Shown: positions 25,088 through 33,730, counted from the stretch's first letter. The stretch: 64,000 bases of DNA from Alkalinema sp. CACIAM 70d (GCA_002148405.1 MUGG01000153.1:1-64000), one strand, 5' to 3'. Made by a program: numbers and translations. The notes: generated from the sequence alone by a model not told the origin.

Positions 25088-25465
25088 TTAATGGGGACAG
25101 GGGGGATGGAATTTGGGATAGAGCATGGCTGGGATGGGCTGGCCCTGGTGCAGGTGACGATCGACGATCGCGGGGACTTCTGCGGGGCTAACTCGACAAT
25201 ACCAAGTTTTTTCGGGTAAAACCACAACCATTGGCCCGTTGCCGCACTGTCCCAGGCAGGAGCCGGGAACGATCGGGACGGGGCAGTGGGGCTGGGCTTG
25301 GAAGGCGGCGAGAACCTGGGCTGCGCCGAGTTTACGGCAGGATTTGCCTTGGCAAACGTGAACCCAATGGGTGGACTCGGTGGCAAGGGTTGTGGGACGA
25401 GGGTCTGCGACCGACCGGAGGTCATCGGGGCTGGGGGGCAAGTCGGCGCGATCGGGAGTCATCAT
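25088..25465 (-). CDS. Thioredoxin-like [2Fe-2S] ferredoxin
   Basis: 125 residues with the four cluster ligands Cys38 and Cys43 (CQGKSC) and Cys70 and Cys74 (CLGQC), the arrangement of thioredoxin-fold 2Fe-2S ferredoxins such as NuoE-like or Aquifex-type proteins. The preceding [15 protein letters not shown] and following [20 protein letters not shown] fit the family. It probably carries electrons in the cytoplasm; the partner is unknown. It ends 31 bp before the uvrC start and is likely cotranscribed with it. The first ~30 residues are poorly conserved in character, so the true start may be later. Confidence 0.85.
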   Translation of the reverse strand: MMTPDRADLPPSPDDLRSVADPRPTTLATESTHWVHVCQGKSCRKLGAAQVLAAFQAQPHCPVPIVPGSCLGQCGNGPMVVVLPEKTWYCRVSPAEVPAIVDRHLHQGQPIPAMLYPKFHPPCPH

Positions 25466-25572
25466 GGTGGGAAAAATACCTTATCGCTCCATGGACTATC
25501 CTATCAAAACAACCAGGGAGTTGGAGCGCCCGCCCGTCTGAGTTGCAACCACTGTCGCAACTACTGTCGCAA

Positions 25573-26451
25573 CTACTGTGGGGAATTTCTGAGATCTTGG
25601 GTCAAGTGCCAGCAGCCTTTGCGATGCTCAAATACATAGGCCCCTGATGCTCCAGAGGCTTCGATCCATTGATTCGCTTGCGAATTTGCATAGGTCACTT
25701 CACGGTAATCGACGCGAAATCTCTTTTCACTCACCTCGCGGAACTCGAGCATTGCATACCGTTGGGCTCTCAGTCTTGTTTTGAAAGCAGTGCTTTGCGG
25801 TTTACCCAGGTCTAATCTGATGCGATCGGCGGGAGTGGTTTTGCGTTCTGGAAGATCAAAGGCTCGATTGTTTGTAGCAACATAGATCCAATTGCGATCG
25901 ATGGCTAGGCGAAATGCCCTGTAATCATCCTTTTGCAGGGTTGTGAGCAGGTTGTGGGGTGACTGGGCCTTGCGAATCTCTACGGTAGGCCAAGTGTAAT
26001 GGTGACGGGTTTCGATCGTGCGATCGTCGTATCCCCGCACAAAGTGCACCAAAAAATCTCGATAGGCGGTCTGGGCGCAATAGGCGGGCGGTTTTGCGGC
26101 AGGGTCAGGGGTTTTAATCGAAACCCAGCCTTTTTCAGTGCAAATCACAGTTTCATAGCCTTCTAGGCGAGCTTGTGAGGGCGGAATGTCGGAGCGACAC
26201 CAGTATTGGTCGTTGTAGAAAACAATGCCGTCTTGAATCGGTTCTAACTCTGAGATGGGTTGCGTGCGGGTTTCATCCATTTTCCCATCCACAGAGAAGC
26301 GATCGCCATAAACTTCAATCATCGGCGTAGAAAGGCCGCTCCAGTAGGTGCCTTCTTGGATTTTGCCGGATGCTAAGGCGGATGGAGGATGCATCGTTAC
26401 TGTGCTTCCTATCATTGCCAACATCAATCCAGCCCCGATTAGTTTTGCCAT
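25573..26451 (-). CDS. Exported hypothetical protein
   Basis: 292 residues from ATG 26451, chosen because a good signal peptide starts there (MAKLIGAGLMLAMIGSTVTM, cut near ALASG). The mature part is soluble, probably beta-rich, with five Cys and Trp/Tyr-rich words (TYWSGLSTPMIEVYGDRF, HHYTWPTVEIRKA). Probably periplasmic. I do not recognise the family. It lies just downstream of the terminator of the paralogue 3 gene and has its own promoter region. Confidence 0.6.
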   Translation of the reverse strand: MAKLIGAGLMLAMIGSTVTMHPPSALASGKIQEGTYWSGLSTPMIEVYGDRFSVDGKMDETRTQPISELEPIQDGIVFYNDQYWCRSDIPPSQARLEGYETVICTEKGWVSIKTPDPAAKPPAYCAQTAYRDFLVHFVRGYDDRTIETRHHYTWPTVEIRKAQSPHNLLTTLQKDDYRAFRLAIDRNWIYVATNNRAFDLPERKTTPADRIRLDLGKPQSTAFKTRLRAQRYAMLEFREVSEKRFRVDYREVTYANSQANQWIEASGASGAYVFEHRKGCWHLTQDLRNSPQ

Positions 26452-26524
26452 TGTTGAAGGTGATTTGTGAAGTTGCTCTAGTTGGATATTAAAGTTCACC
26501 ACCAGCGAAGTTATGCATATTGCC

Positions 26525-26557
26525 AAAACCCCGGTTTTTCAGGAAAACCGGGGTTTT
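26525..26557. terminator. Bidirectional intrinsic terminator
   Basis: AAAACCCCGGTTTT-TCAGG-AAAACCGGGGTTTT is a near-perfect hairpin flanked by A and T runs, immediately after the stop codon (26563) of small paralogue 3. Confidence 0.9.
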
Positions 26558-26562
26558 AGAGA

Positions 26563-26781
26563 TTACTCCGTGGCCCGATCGCGTTCCATCATGCTGACGT
26601 ATTGCCAGTCGGAACCGGGGACGGGCATGGGGGGACTCCAGCGCACTCGATCGGAAAATCGCAAAACGTGTAACTGGTTAATTGCTGACTGGACTTCTTC
26701 GCGAGTGCCAAATAAATAAAAGCGAAACGGTTTGCGTTCCGCATCGCTGACGCGATCGGAATTGTCAAAGCCAATAAACAT
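26563..26781 (-). CDS. Small conserved cyanobacterial protein, paralogue 3
   Basis: 72 residues from ATG 26781 (AGGAGAAATCCC lies just upstream, as in paralogue 1). It is nearly identical to the protein at 2502-2720, differing mainly in residues 7-17 (NSDRVSDAERK against HADRASESDRR) and one Ser/Pro change. The identity extends through the ribosome-binding site and much of the leader, showing recent duplication of the whole unit. The two genes lie on opposite strands 24 kb apart. Function unknown. Confidence 0.75.
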   Translation of the reverse strand: MFIGFDNSDRVSDAERKPFRFYLFGTREEVQSAINQLHVLRFSDRVRWSPPMPVPGSDWQYVSMMERDRATE

Positions 26782-27023
26782 GGGATTTCTCCTGAATGGT
26801 GGGGTGGGAGGAAATCCCAAAAATTAAAGCCACCCTTTTGCGCAGGACAAGTAGGGTGGCCCGATCGAATGTTACAATCCGTGTCAGACCGCCTAGCTGG
26901 TCACGTCAGCTTCGGGGTTTAGCTGCCTTACGTTGTTGCGAGCAACTAGGGCAGCGCTTTAATTTTCGGGGTCTTAAGCTGATTCAATCGGGCTATTCAA
27001 CACGGCTGCATTCAGCTATGAGA
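26782..27023 (-). ncRNA. Conserved structured leader RNA, copy 3
   Basis: About 242 nt, closely similar to copy 1 from TCATAGCTGAATGCA to the start codon. Minus-strand helices: TCAGCTT/AAGCTGA outer, GCTGCC/GGCAGC inner with GTTG/CAAC cap, and a 3' hairpin GCCACCC/GGGTGGC (plus-strand 26829-26835 and 26854-26860) followed by TTTAATTTTTGGG. The hairpin plus U-rich tail looks like an intrinsic terminator lying ~50 nt before the ribosome-binding site, so full-length mRNA would need read-through. Confidence 0.65.
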
Positions 27024-27027
27024 AACA

Positions 27028-27056
27028 ACAGTACGAAGAAAGTCCCACTCTGTCAA
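27028..27056 (-). promoter_or_regulatory. Promoter of leader copy 3
   Basis: On the minus strand TTGACA (27051-27056), 17 bp, TACTGT (27028-27033). The block CTTTCTTCGTA around the spacer end is also shared with copy 2. Confidence 0.7.
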
Positions 27057-27155
27057 CCGTACCGAGATAGTTTGTAATGTCGATCGGGGGTTGGGGGCAG
27101 GAAAGGCTGTTGGGGGCGGACTATAATGGGGCTAATGTCTTGTGGCTTGCGGACA

Positions 27156-27566
27156 ATGAGCCTTGATGAATTAATCAAAGCTGCCCATCAACTGGATGAA
27201 ACGGATCTGGATAAGTTGCTGCAACAGGTGATTACGTTGCGAACCCAGCGCAAGGCCCATGTTTTGCCTGCGGAGGAAGCGCATTTACTGGATCGCATCA
27301 ATCAGCCCCTTCCGGCGGAACTGCGTGCCCAATATCAAGCGCTACGGGCTAAACGGGAAGCTGAAACGTTGACTGAGGCGGAATATCAAACGCTGATTCA
27401 ACTCAGTTGTCAGATTGAAGAGTTTGGTGCGCAACGGTTGGCAGCCCTAGCGAGTTTGGCGCAACTTCGCCAAGTCTCTGTGTCAGAAATTATGGAAACG
27501 CTGGGAATTCAAGACAAGTCGATCGAGAGAAATTTTGGAACAGTTGTGGGGAAATCGGTAGACTGA
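27156..27566 (+). CDS. Conserved cyanobacterial hypothetical protein
   Basis: 136 residues from ATG 27156 (MSLDELIKAAHQLDETDLDK); a start ten codons earlier is possible. It is an all-helical acidic protein with the pattern EEAHLLDRINQPLPAELRAQ, AKREAETLTEAEYQTLIQL and a final SVSEIMETLGI. I recall this family as often encoded directly before an HNH endonuclease gene in cyanobacteria; here no HNH gene follows, and a Uma2-family gene lies 190 bp downstream instead. A regulator or antitoxin-like role is a guess. Confidence 0.65.
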   Translation: MSLDELIKAAHQLDETDLDKLLQQVITLRTQRKAHVLPAEEAHLLDRINQPLPAELRAQYQALRAKREAETLTEAEYQTLIQLSCQIEEFGAQRLAALASLAQLRQVSVSEIMETLGIQDKSIERNFGTVVGKSVD

Positions 27567-27592
27567 GGGAAAAGCGTCGATCGCGGAGAGAC

Positions 27593-27677
27593 GATCCCCC
27601 TAAATCCCCCTTATTAAGGGGGACTTTGAATATATTTTGTCCGGTTCCCCCTTTTTGAAGGGGGGCTAGGGGGGATC
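27593..27677. repeat. 85-bp palindromic MITE-like repeat
   Basis: Begins GATCCCCCTAAATCCCCCTT and ends AAGGGGGGCTAGGGGGGATC, with internal CCCCCTTATTAAGGGGG and CCCCCTTTTTGAAGGGGGG hairpins. Elements of this form are among the most common dispersed repeats of filamentous cyanobacteria. It may act as a transcription barrier after the 27156 gene. Confidence 0.85.
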
Positions 27678-27758
27678 GAAGCTAGGCGATCGACGGAAAT
27701 GAGATCACTTGCTCGACTGTGATCGGTGGAGAATTCGTATTGAGTTGAGGTCATTTCC

Positions 27759-28394
27759 ATGGCGATCGGAGCGTCCCCCCAAAAAATTGTTGGTGAAAAG
27801 CGGATTACCTTTCGCGATCTGGATTGGCCTGCGTTCCAGCAAATCCGGCAATTGCTGACTGAGCGCACCCATGCCCGGTTCATCTATGACAACGGAACGC
27901 TAGAAATCACCATGCCGCTGGAAGAACATGAGCGCTCTGCAAGGCTGATTGAACTGTTTATTCGGATTTTGGTGGTTGAGTTGGGAATGAAAATGAAAAC
28001 GCTGGGATCGACGACGCTCGATCGGGCAGACCTACTCAAAAGTGCTGAACCTGATAATGGTTATTACATTCAAAATTATGCGTTGGTTGCGGATCATGAA
28101 ATTGATTTAGATCATGATCCGGCACCGGATTTGGTGGTGGAGGTGGATATTACGCATACTGATATTCATAAAAATCAGCTTTACGCCAGCATGGGGGTGC
28201 CGGAGTTTTGGCGGTTTGATGGGCAAGAATGGCAGATTTTGTGTTTGGTGGAGGGTGGGTATGAAGCGCGCGATCGCTCTCCGACGTTTCCCCTGGTTGC
28301 AAAAACCGATCTCTATCAATTTTTGGCAACGGCGCTTTTGGATGAGGTGGCCGCAGAGGTCAGTTTTCGGCGTTGGGTGCAGCAGCAGCTTTGA
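27759..28394 (+). CDS. Uma2-family (DUF820) putative restriction-like nuclease
   Basis: 211 residues with the PD-(D/E)xK-like plan of the family: FRDLDWPAFQQIRQLL, RFIYDNGTLEITMPLEEHER, then PAPDLVVEVDITHTD with the acidic pair and the basic HKNQLYASMGVPEFWRFD. This family is hugely expanded in cyanobacteria, and its biological role remains unclear. The ORF is intact and of normal length. It is flanked by two imperfect copies of a ~55-bp sequence (27526-27582 and 28408-28463). Confidence 0.85.
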   Translation: MAIGASPQKIVGEKRITFRDLDWPAFQQIRQLLTERTHARFIYDNGTLEITMPLEEHERSARLIELFIRILVVELGMKMKTLGSTTLDRADLLKSAEPDNGYYIQNYALVADHEIDLDHDPAPDLVVEVDITHTDIHKNQLYASMGVPEFWRFDGQEWQILCLVEGGYEARDRSPTFPLVAKTDLYQFLATALLDEVAAEVSFRRWVQQQL

Positions 28395-28407
28395 GGCAAT
28401 CCAAGGC

Positions 28408-28463
28408 AGGAAATTCTGGAACTAGCAGGGTGGAATCGGTAGACTAAGGGAAAAGTGTCGATC
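28408..28463 (+). repeat. Duplicate of the 3' end of the 27156 gene, ahead of the NACHT gene
   Basis: The block AAATTCTGGAAC...AATCGGTAGACTAAGGGAAAAGTGTCGATCG closely repeats 27526-27582, which codes for the end of the hypothetical protein and its 3' flank. The second copy is non-coding. The pair brackets the Uma2 gene. Confidence 0.7.
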
Positions 28464-28480
28464 GACCCATTTGCTGCCCT

Positions 28481-30826
28481 ATGCCAGAAGAAGAATCCTC
28501 GAAATATTCGCCTACCACGATCGAGAAGGTGTTTGAGTTACTGGATACTAAGCTGGTGACGTTTGGTGTACCTGGAGCCTTGAGCTTTGTGGGTATTACG
28601 AAGGCGAAGGAAGGGCAATGGGTTGAGGCGGGATGGTGTTGGGCGGGAGCCGCTGGGATTTTGATTGCGATCAAGATTGGCAAGAAGCTGGCTCCAAAAT
28701 TAGATCAATTGCTGGATTGGACGATTGCGGGAGTAGAACAAGGGCTGTGCAATGGTTGGTCAGCGGTGCGATCGGACTTTGAGGGGCAGTATTTACGGCA
28801 GCAGGCGCGGTTATGTGAGGAGTTTGTAGCGGAGGGATTCAACCCCGATCGCACGGCGATTCCACTGTTGGAAGAAGTGTTTGTGCCGTTGGATTTGAGC
28901 GGAGCTTGGGCCAATCTTGATAACCCTCGGGAAATTGCCAAGTTACAGCAGGATGCAGCCCTGCGATCGGAAAATTTAAGTATCTGGCATTTGTTGGCAC
29001 GATCGCGCAAGGATCGGAAATTCCGCCAGATGAGTATTCAGGCGAAGGGAGGCATGGGTAAAACCACGTTGCTGCGCCATGTTGCGCTGATCTATGGCCA
29101 ACGGAAACACCGAAAATACCATGCGCCTAAGTTGGTTCCTGTCCTACTGCGGCTGCGAGATTTAACAGAACACCTCACGCAATCTCAGCCACCCAGTTTA
29201 CCGAACTTGATCACAGAAGTGTATGTTCCCAGTTTGTCTAAGAATCAACCGTTACAACCGCCTGATCAATGGGCAGAGAAGCTTTTGGCGGGGCGAGGAT
29301 CGGCTCCGGCGCTGGTGATGTTTGATGGGTTTGATGAAATTCCGGAGGGAAACCGTCAAGCAGTCAGCCGTTGGATTACGGCACAAATGCAGGAGTATGG
29401 GGAGTCGGTGTTTATTGTGACTTCGCGGCCTGCGGGGTTTACGGATTATGTAGCGCAACGGCCTGCAATTCCGATTTTTGTCAAGAAGTTCAATCTACAA
29501 CAGCAACAGGAATTTATTCATCGCTGGTATCTCTGTCAGGAGCAGTGTTTTCGGAGTGAGAAACAATTACGCCATGCGAAGGAAATTGCTACAGAACGAG
29601 TCGAACATCTCTTGAGTCAACTCAGGCAACGACGGAATGAACTGGGCTATCTAGCTGAAAATCCTTTGCTATTGAATATGTTGGTAACGTTCCATCGCTT
29701 TGATCCATCAGTAGAGCTACCTCGGTATCGTATTGATCTCTACCGAGGAGTTTGCAAACTTCAACTAGAAGATCGCCCAAAAGCACGGCTAATTCGGATG
29801 CTTTTGCCCTTTGAGAAAAGTCAAAAAGTTTTACAAACAATTGCATCCAGATTAATAGAACGAAATCAACTTAAAATTGAACATGAAATATTACTAAAAA
29901 TATTAAGTCAGCATCAGATTTTACAGCGGGAAGATGTAAACGCAGAAGCATTTTTGAAGCAGGTTGTGGAGGTCAGTGAACTCCTAGTAGAGCGAGAACC
30001 TGGCGAATATGAGTTCCCGCATCTAAGTTTCCAAGGTTTCTTTGCAGCTACTCAATTAGCAGAGGCTGATGATGCGGAAGCTGCTCACAATAATCAACTA
30101 GTTTTACAAAACTGGAATCAGGCTGTTTGGCGAGAGACTGTACTGCTATATACTGCTCAACTCAGTCCAAAACTTTTGGATCAGACCATTCAAAAGGCTT
30201 GTGAACTGGGAAGTGAGGCTTCTGAACTCGCAATCCTTTGTTTAAGAGAGTACCCACGACCTGAAAAATTCAGTCCTGACGTGATCGATATCATCAATCG
30301 CCTGGAAAGTGTAGCTAAAGACTCACAGTATACAAAGTTAGAGAAATTACTACAGGCTGGCCAATGGGAAGCAGCAGATAAAGAAACCTATCGGCTAATG
30401 CTAAGGATGGTAGACAAGGAGTCTAGTCAATCACTCCGGCCTGAGGATGTGCAAGGTTTCTCCTGTGAAGTATTACAGACTATTGATGAACTTTGGGTCA
30501 ATTATAGCGATGGTAAGTTTGGGTTTTCTGTACAAAGGAAAATATGGCAGGAATGTGGTAGCCCAAGTGAGGAGAATAGTAAAAATTGGAACGCTTTTGG
30601 GCGGTGCATTGGATGGTATCGAGGCTGGGGAAGTTGGGCACTTTACCAAGATCTTGTTAAAAATCCTCTTTACTCTACAGCAGGAGAGTTACCTTGTTTT
30701 GACTGGGGATTAGGCTGGACTACTACTGACTCTGGAATACCAGAAGCAATGCCAGTAGATGTCGGATTTTTAAGAGTGAAGTTGGTCAGAGAAATTATTG
30801 CTTGTACTAAAAATTGTGGGCTATGA
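28481..30826 (+). CDS. NACHT-domain STAND NTPase with C-terminal GUN4-like domain
   Basis: 781 residues. A hydrophobic segment at ~30-67 may anchor it to a membrane. The NACHT NTPase has Walker A at 189-196 (KGGMGKTT), Walker B at ~277-287 (ALVMFDGFDEI) and the sensor TSRPAGF, with a winged-helix/helical region to ~600. Residues ~617-770 match a GUN4 domain: LEKLLQAGQWEAADKETYRL, VLQTIDELWVNYSDGKFGFS and WNAFGRCIGW. Stand-alone GUN4 binds porphyrins and bilins and stimulates Mg-chelatase; fused to an NLR-type switch it could be the sensor. NACHT proteins often act in phage defence or signalling. It follows the Uma2 gene by 86 bp. Confidence 0.85.
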   Translation: MPEEESSKYSPTTIEKVFELLDTKLVTFGVPGALSFVGITKAKEGQWVEAGWCWAGAAGILIAIKIGKKLAPKLDQLLDWTIAGVEQGLCNGWSAVRSDFEGQYLRQQARLCEEFVAEGFNPDRTAIPLLEEVFVPLDLSGAWANLDNPREIAKLQQDAALRSENLSIWHLLARSRKDRKFRQMSIQAKGGMGKTTLLRHVALIYGQRKHRKYHAPKLVPVLLRLRDLTEHLTQSQPPSLPNLITEVYVPSLSKNQPLQPPDQWAEKLLAGRGSAPALVMFDGFDEIPEGNRQAVSRWITAQMQEYGESVFIVTSRPAGFTDYVAQRPAIPIFVKKFNLQQQQEFIHRWYLCQEQCFRSEKQLRHAKEIATERVEHLLSQLRQRRNELGYLAENPLLLNMLVTFHRFDPSVELPRYRIDLYRGVCKLQLEDRPKARLIRMLLPFEKSQKVLQTIASRLIERNQLKIEHEILLKILSQHQILQREDVNAEAFLKQVVEVSELLVEREPGEYEFPHLSFQGFFAATQLAEADDAEAAHNNQLVLQNWNQAVWRETVLLYTAQLSPKLLDQTIQKACELGSEASELAILCLREYPRPEKFSPDVIDIINRLESVAKDSQYTKLEKLLQAGQWEAADKETYRLMLRMVDKESSQSLRPEDVQGFSCEVLQTIDELWVNYSDGKFGFSVQRKIWQECGSPSEENSKNWNAFGRCIGWYRGWGSWALYQDLVKNPLYSTAGELPCFDWGLGWTTTDSGIPEAMPVDVGFLRVKLVREIIACTKNCGL

Positions 30827-30854
30827 ATCTTACCATTGATCGCGCCTACTCTCC

Positions 30855-30887
30855 AAAAACCGGGTTTTTCTAAAAAACCCGGTTTTT
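30855..30887. terminator. Bidirectional intrinsic terminator
   Basis: AAAAACCGGGTTTTT and AAAAAACCCGGTTTTT form a hairpin between the convergent NACHT-GUN4 and TSUP genes. Confidence 0.9.
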
Positions 30888-30896
30888 ACGCCCCCT

Positions 30897-31721
30897 TTAA
30901 CGACTACTCAACCCCTTCCAAACCATATAAATCGACAACACCACCAGCAATCCTCGAAACAATCGATCGACCACCCTCGACGACAATCGATTCAGCAATC
31001 GCGTCCCCAACTGCGCCCCCAACATCCCACCCAACGCGATCGCAATCCCCGGCAACCACAACACATTCCCATTCAGCGTATGACTCACCAACCCACTCAT
31101 CGCAATCAACACGATCGCCCCCAAACTCGTGCGCACCGCTGACTTAATCGGCTCCCCCAAAAACAACATCTGCAACGGCACCATAATCGCGCCCCCACCC
31201 ACCCCAAACAACCCCGACAAAAAACCAGCCCCTAACCCAATCCCCGCCACCTGCGGCAACCGCGATCGACTCCCATCCGGCCCCACGATCGGCTCCTGCG
31301 TCTGCGCCTTTTCCCGCGCCTTCAACCGCTGCTTCAAATCCATCAAATAAATAATTACCCACATCAACCCCGCAAAACTAAACGCGATCGCCGCATTCGA
31401 CACAACCTTCCCCACCCAAGCCCCCAACGACGCCGTCACCATGCCAAACAACGCCAACACGATCGATGATCGGCCATCTAATTGACCCTTACGCCAATTC
31501 TGCACCGTCCCCGACACCGCACTCAGCCACACCCCCACCAAACTCGTCGCCGTCGCCTGCACCAACGGAATCGCCCACAAACTCAACACCGGAACAATCA
31601 ACAACCCTCCCCCAATCCCCAAAACACCAGCCACCGCCCCCGTCACAATGCCCAAGCCAAACAATCCCAGCAAACTTTCCGGCAGCGCGATCGTCGCCGC
31701 ATCCAATAACCCCAAAAGCAC
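30897..31721 (-). CDS. TSUP-family (TauE/SafE) anion permease
   Basis: 274 residues from a GTG at 31721, which has GGAGG 8-12 bp upstream and begins just 2 bp after the stop of the permease gene. The longer open frame reads through permease DNA and is not protein-like. Two internally similar halves carry the family words TGAVAGVLGIGGGLLIVPVL and GLFGVGGGAIMVPLQMLFLG, with about eight membrane segments. Such proteins export or import sulfite, sulfonates or other anions. The tight coupling suggests cotranscription with the ABC-2 exporter genes. Confidence 0.85.
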   Translation of the reverse strand: MLLGLLDAATIALPESLLGLFGLGIVTGAVAGVLGIGGGLLIVPVLSLWAIPLVQATATSLVGVWLSAVSGTVQNWRKGQLDGRSSIVLALFGMVTASLGAWVGKVVSNAAIAFSFAGLMWVIIYLMDLKQRLKAREKAQTQEPIVGPDGSRSRLPQVAGIGLGAGFLSGLFGVGGGAIMVPLQMLFLGEPIKSAVRTSLGAIVLIAMSGLVSHTLNGNVLWLPGIAIALGGMLGAQLGTRLLNRLSSRVVDRLFRGLLVVLSIYMVWKGLSSR

Positions 31722-31723
31722 CC

Positions 31724-32545
31724 CTAATACCCTCCTAACTTGCCACGACGCTTCGTTTCCCGTTCCGCCCAACCAAACAGCAGCAGCCCGATCGTTAGAT
31801 ACACCGCCCCATTCAGCAGCGCGATCGCCAACGCCCCACCATTCAGCCCCGCATCCCGCGCCATCAAATTCCGCAACAGCCCCGCCCCCGGACTCATCGG
31901 CAAAAAATACCCAACAATATGCCCAATACCCGACCATTCCTCCGTCGGAGCCGTCAACAGAAACAACAACGCAAACTGAAAAATCGCCAACACCTGCTGA
32001 ATTCGCTTAAACAACAGCGAAATGCCACCCATGACAAACCCTAAACCATAGGCCCCCATTAACACTGTCCCTAATGGCAAAATCAGCGCGATCGGAAACG
32101 ACAAATACCGCCCCGTCAACACCATAATGATCGACAAAATCACGCCCAGCAAAATCAACTGAATCGCCAAATCCGCGATCGCCCGCACCAGAAATAACGT
32201 CCTCGCCCCGAAGCTAGTTAAAAACAACTGCTCCAGCGTTCCCGTTTGCGCCTCACTCTGCAACGTCCCCGCAATATCCGTAATCACAAAAATCGACAAC
32301 GACCACAGCAAATACCCCACAATCACACTATCCAACTTATCGCCAAACTGAATCGGCCCCGCAATATACTGCGCACTCAAAAACAAACCATAAAACACCG
32401 ACGTAATAATAAACACGCCCCCGATCGACTCCGCCGGATAGCGCTTAAACTGAATCCAAGCCCGCTTAAACTCCGCCAAAAACAGTCGAAAAATATCTAA
32501 AACCTGCGTCGATCGCTTCGCCTTCATACCCTTACCCTTCGCCAC
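31724..32545 (-). CDS. ABC-2 type transporter permease
   Basis: 273 residues with six predicted membrane segments (for example SIGGVFIITSVFYGLFLSAQ, LGTVLMGAYGLGFVMGGISL) and a basic cytoplasmic N-terminus. Layout and the GTLEQLFLTSF coupling-type region fit ABC-2 permeases of drug or lipid exporters. Its start overlaps the ATPase gene end by 14 bp, a translationally coupled pair. Substrate unknown. Confidence 0.85.
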   Translation of the reverse strand: MAKGKGMKAKRSTQVLDIFRLFLAEFKRAWIQFKRYPAESIGGVFIITSVFYGLFLSAQYIAGPIQFGDKLDSVIVGYLLWSLSIFVITDIAGTLQSEAQTGTLEQLFLTSFGARTLFLVRAIADLAIQLILLGVILSIIMVLTGRYLSFPIALILPLGTVLMGAYGLGFVMGGISLLFKRIQQVLAIFQFALLFLLTAPTEEWSGIGHIVGYFLPMSPGAGLLRNLMARDAGLNGGALAIALLNGAVYLTIGLLLFGWAERETKRRGKLGGY

Positions 32546-33464
32546 TCGCCTGCTCCTGAACCAGTTGTAGAAAAATATCCGTCAAATTCGCCCGATCGCG
32601 CTCAATCCTCAGAATCGGTAAAGGTTGCAGAATCGCCAACACAGCATACAACAGTTCCGTATCTGCTAAATGCAACGTTTGAGATGATAGATCGATCTCC
32701 AAGCCCAACTGCGCCAACTTAGCCTGTCGATCGACCCCGATCGATTGCTCTAGTTCAATTCGGTAGGCACTGCTGGAAAATTCCTGAATCAGTTCCGCCG
32801 TCTGCTTTTCTGCCACAATCTGCCCTTGCCGAATCACCGCCACTCGATCGCTCAACTCCTCCGCAATATCCAACTGGTGGGTCGTCAACAAAATGCCCCG
32901 TCCCTCCGCCGCAATTTCCCGCACCAAGCGCTTTACCGTTTGCGTCGCCTCTACATCCAATCCCAAAGTTGGCTCATCCAGTAAGATCAACTGCGGTTCG
33001 TGAATTAACGCCACCGCGATCGCTACCTTTTGCTGCATCCCACGGGATAACTGCTGCACCACCGTTGTCCGCTTGTGCATTAACTCAAAGCGCTCCAACA
33101 ACCGCCGCCCTCGCAGCCGCGCCTCCCGCGCCGACAAGCCCCGCAACACCCCAAAATATTCCAAATTCTCCTCGGGGGTTAAGCGCCAATAGAGATTGCG
33201 ATTGCCCTCCAATACCGCCCCCAATGATCGTAGCGCCGATGGATCCCGATGGGGATTCTTGCCCACGACCGCCACTTGCCCCCGATCGGGTACAATCAAC
33301 CCGGCAATCATCTTAATCGTCGTCGTCTTACCCGCCCCATTCGGCCCCAGAAACGCCAGGACTTCCCCCGCCGCTAAGTTAAGGGAAACATCATCCACTG
33401 CTCGGATCCGTTTTCCTTGATTCCCATAATGTTTTTGCAAATGAGTTACTTGGAGAAGCGCCAT
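32532..33464 (-). CDS. ABC transporter ATP-binding protein
   Basis: 310 residues from ATG 33464 (MALLQVTHLQKHYG); eleven extra upstream codons are unlikely. Complete nucleotide-binding domain: Walker A GPNGAGKTTTIKM, signature LSRGMQQKVAIAVALI, Walker B LILLDEPTLGLD and the switch His in LLTTHQLD, followed by a ~90-residue C-terminal extension of the drug/ABC-2 (DrrA-like) type. It powers the overlapping permease. Confidence 0.9.
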   Translation of the reverse strand: MALLQVTHLQKHYGNQGKRIRAVDDVSLNLAAGEVLAFLGPNGAGKTTTIKMIAGLIVPDRGQVAVVGKNPHRDPSALRSLGAVLEGNRNLYWRLTPEENLEYFGVLRGLSAREARLRGRRLLERFELMHKRTTVVQQLSRGMQQKVAIAVALIHEPQLILLDEPTLGLDVEATQTVKRLVREIAAEGRGILLTTHQLDIAEELSDRVAVIRQGQIVAEKQTAELIQEFSSSAYRIELEQSIGVDRQAKLAQLGLEIDLSSQTLHLADTELLYAVLAILQPLPILRIERDRANLTDIFLQLVQEQASGEG

Positions 33465-33730
33465 AGCCGATTTAGATTGCACCAGACAGGAATGCATCTA
33501 TCCTACGCAGCCCCGGCCCAAAATGGCCGTCGATCGGGAAACCACCCTAGTTATTTGGAAGACAAATTTAGACAATCGGTAGACTTTAGAAAAACTGATC
33601 ACTGTTTTGGCAAATTTGTCAATAATTTGTAGAAATTGCTACGCCACAAATCTGGATTTATATTAAGAATTGTGACCAGTAAGTGATGATTTCCTAACCG
33701 AAGTCGTGTCTTCTACTCTCTCAAGGAAGG

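Noticed and set aside
25057-25425. N-terminal 123-residue extension of UvrC
   Set aside because: The stretch is Pro/Ser-rich, the family starts at the ATG at 25056, and the DNA is used by the 2Fe-2S protein gene in another frame.
2230-27056. The three leader/small-gene copies as an insertion sequence
   Set aside because: No transposase, terminal inverted repeats or target-site duplications could be seen; the shared part is promoter, leader and one small gene only.
30836-31738. Several Pro/Thr/Ser-rich plus-strand frames
   Set aside because: They are shadows of the TSUP permease gene on the other strand.
31722-31937. N-terminal extension of the TSUP permease
   Set aside because: It overlaps the permease coding region in another frame and reads as non-membrane, Gly/Trp-rich sequence; a GTG with ribosome-binding site at 31721 explains the start.
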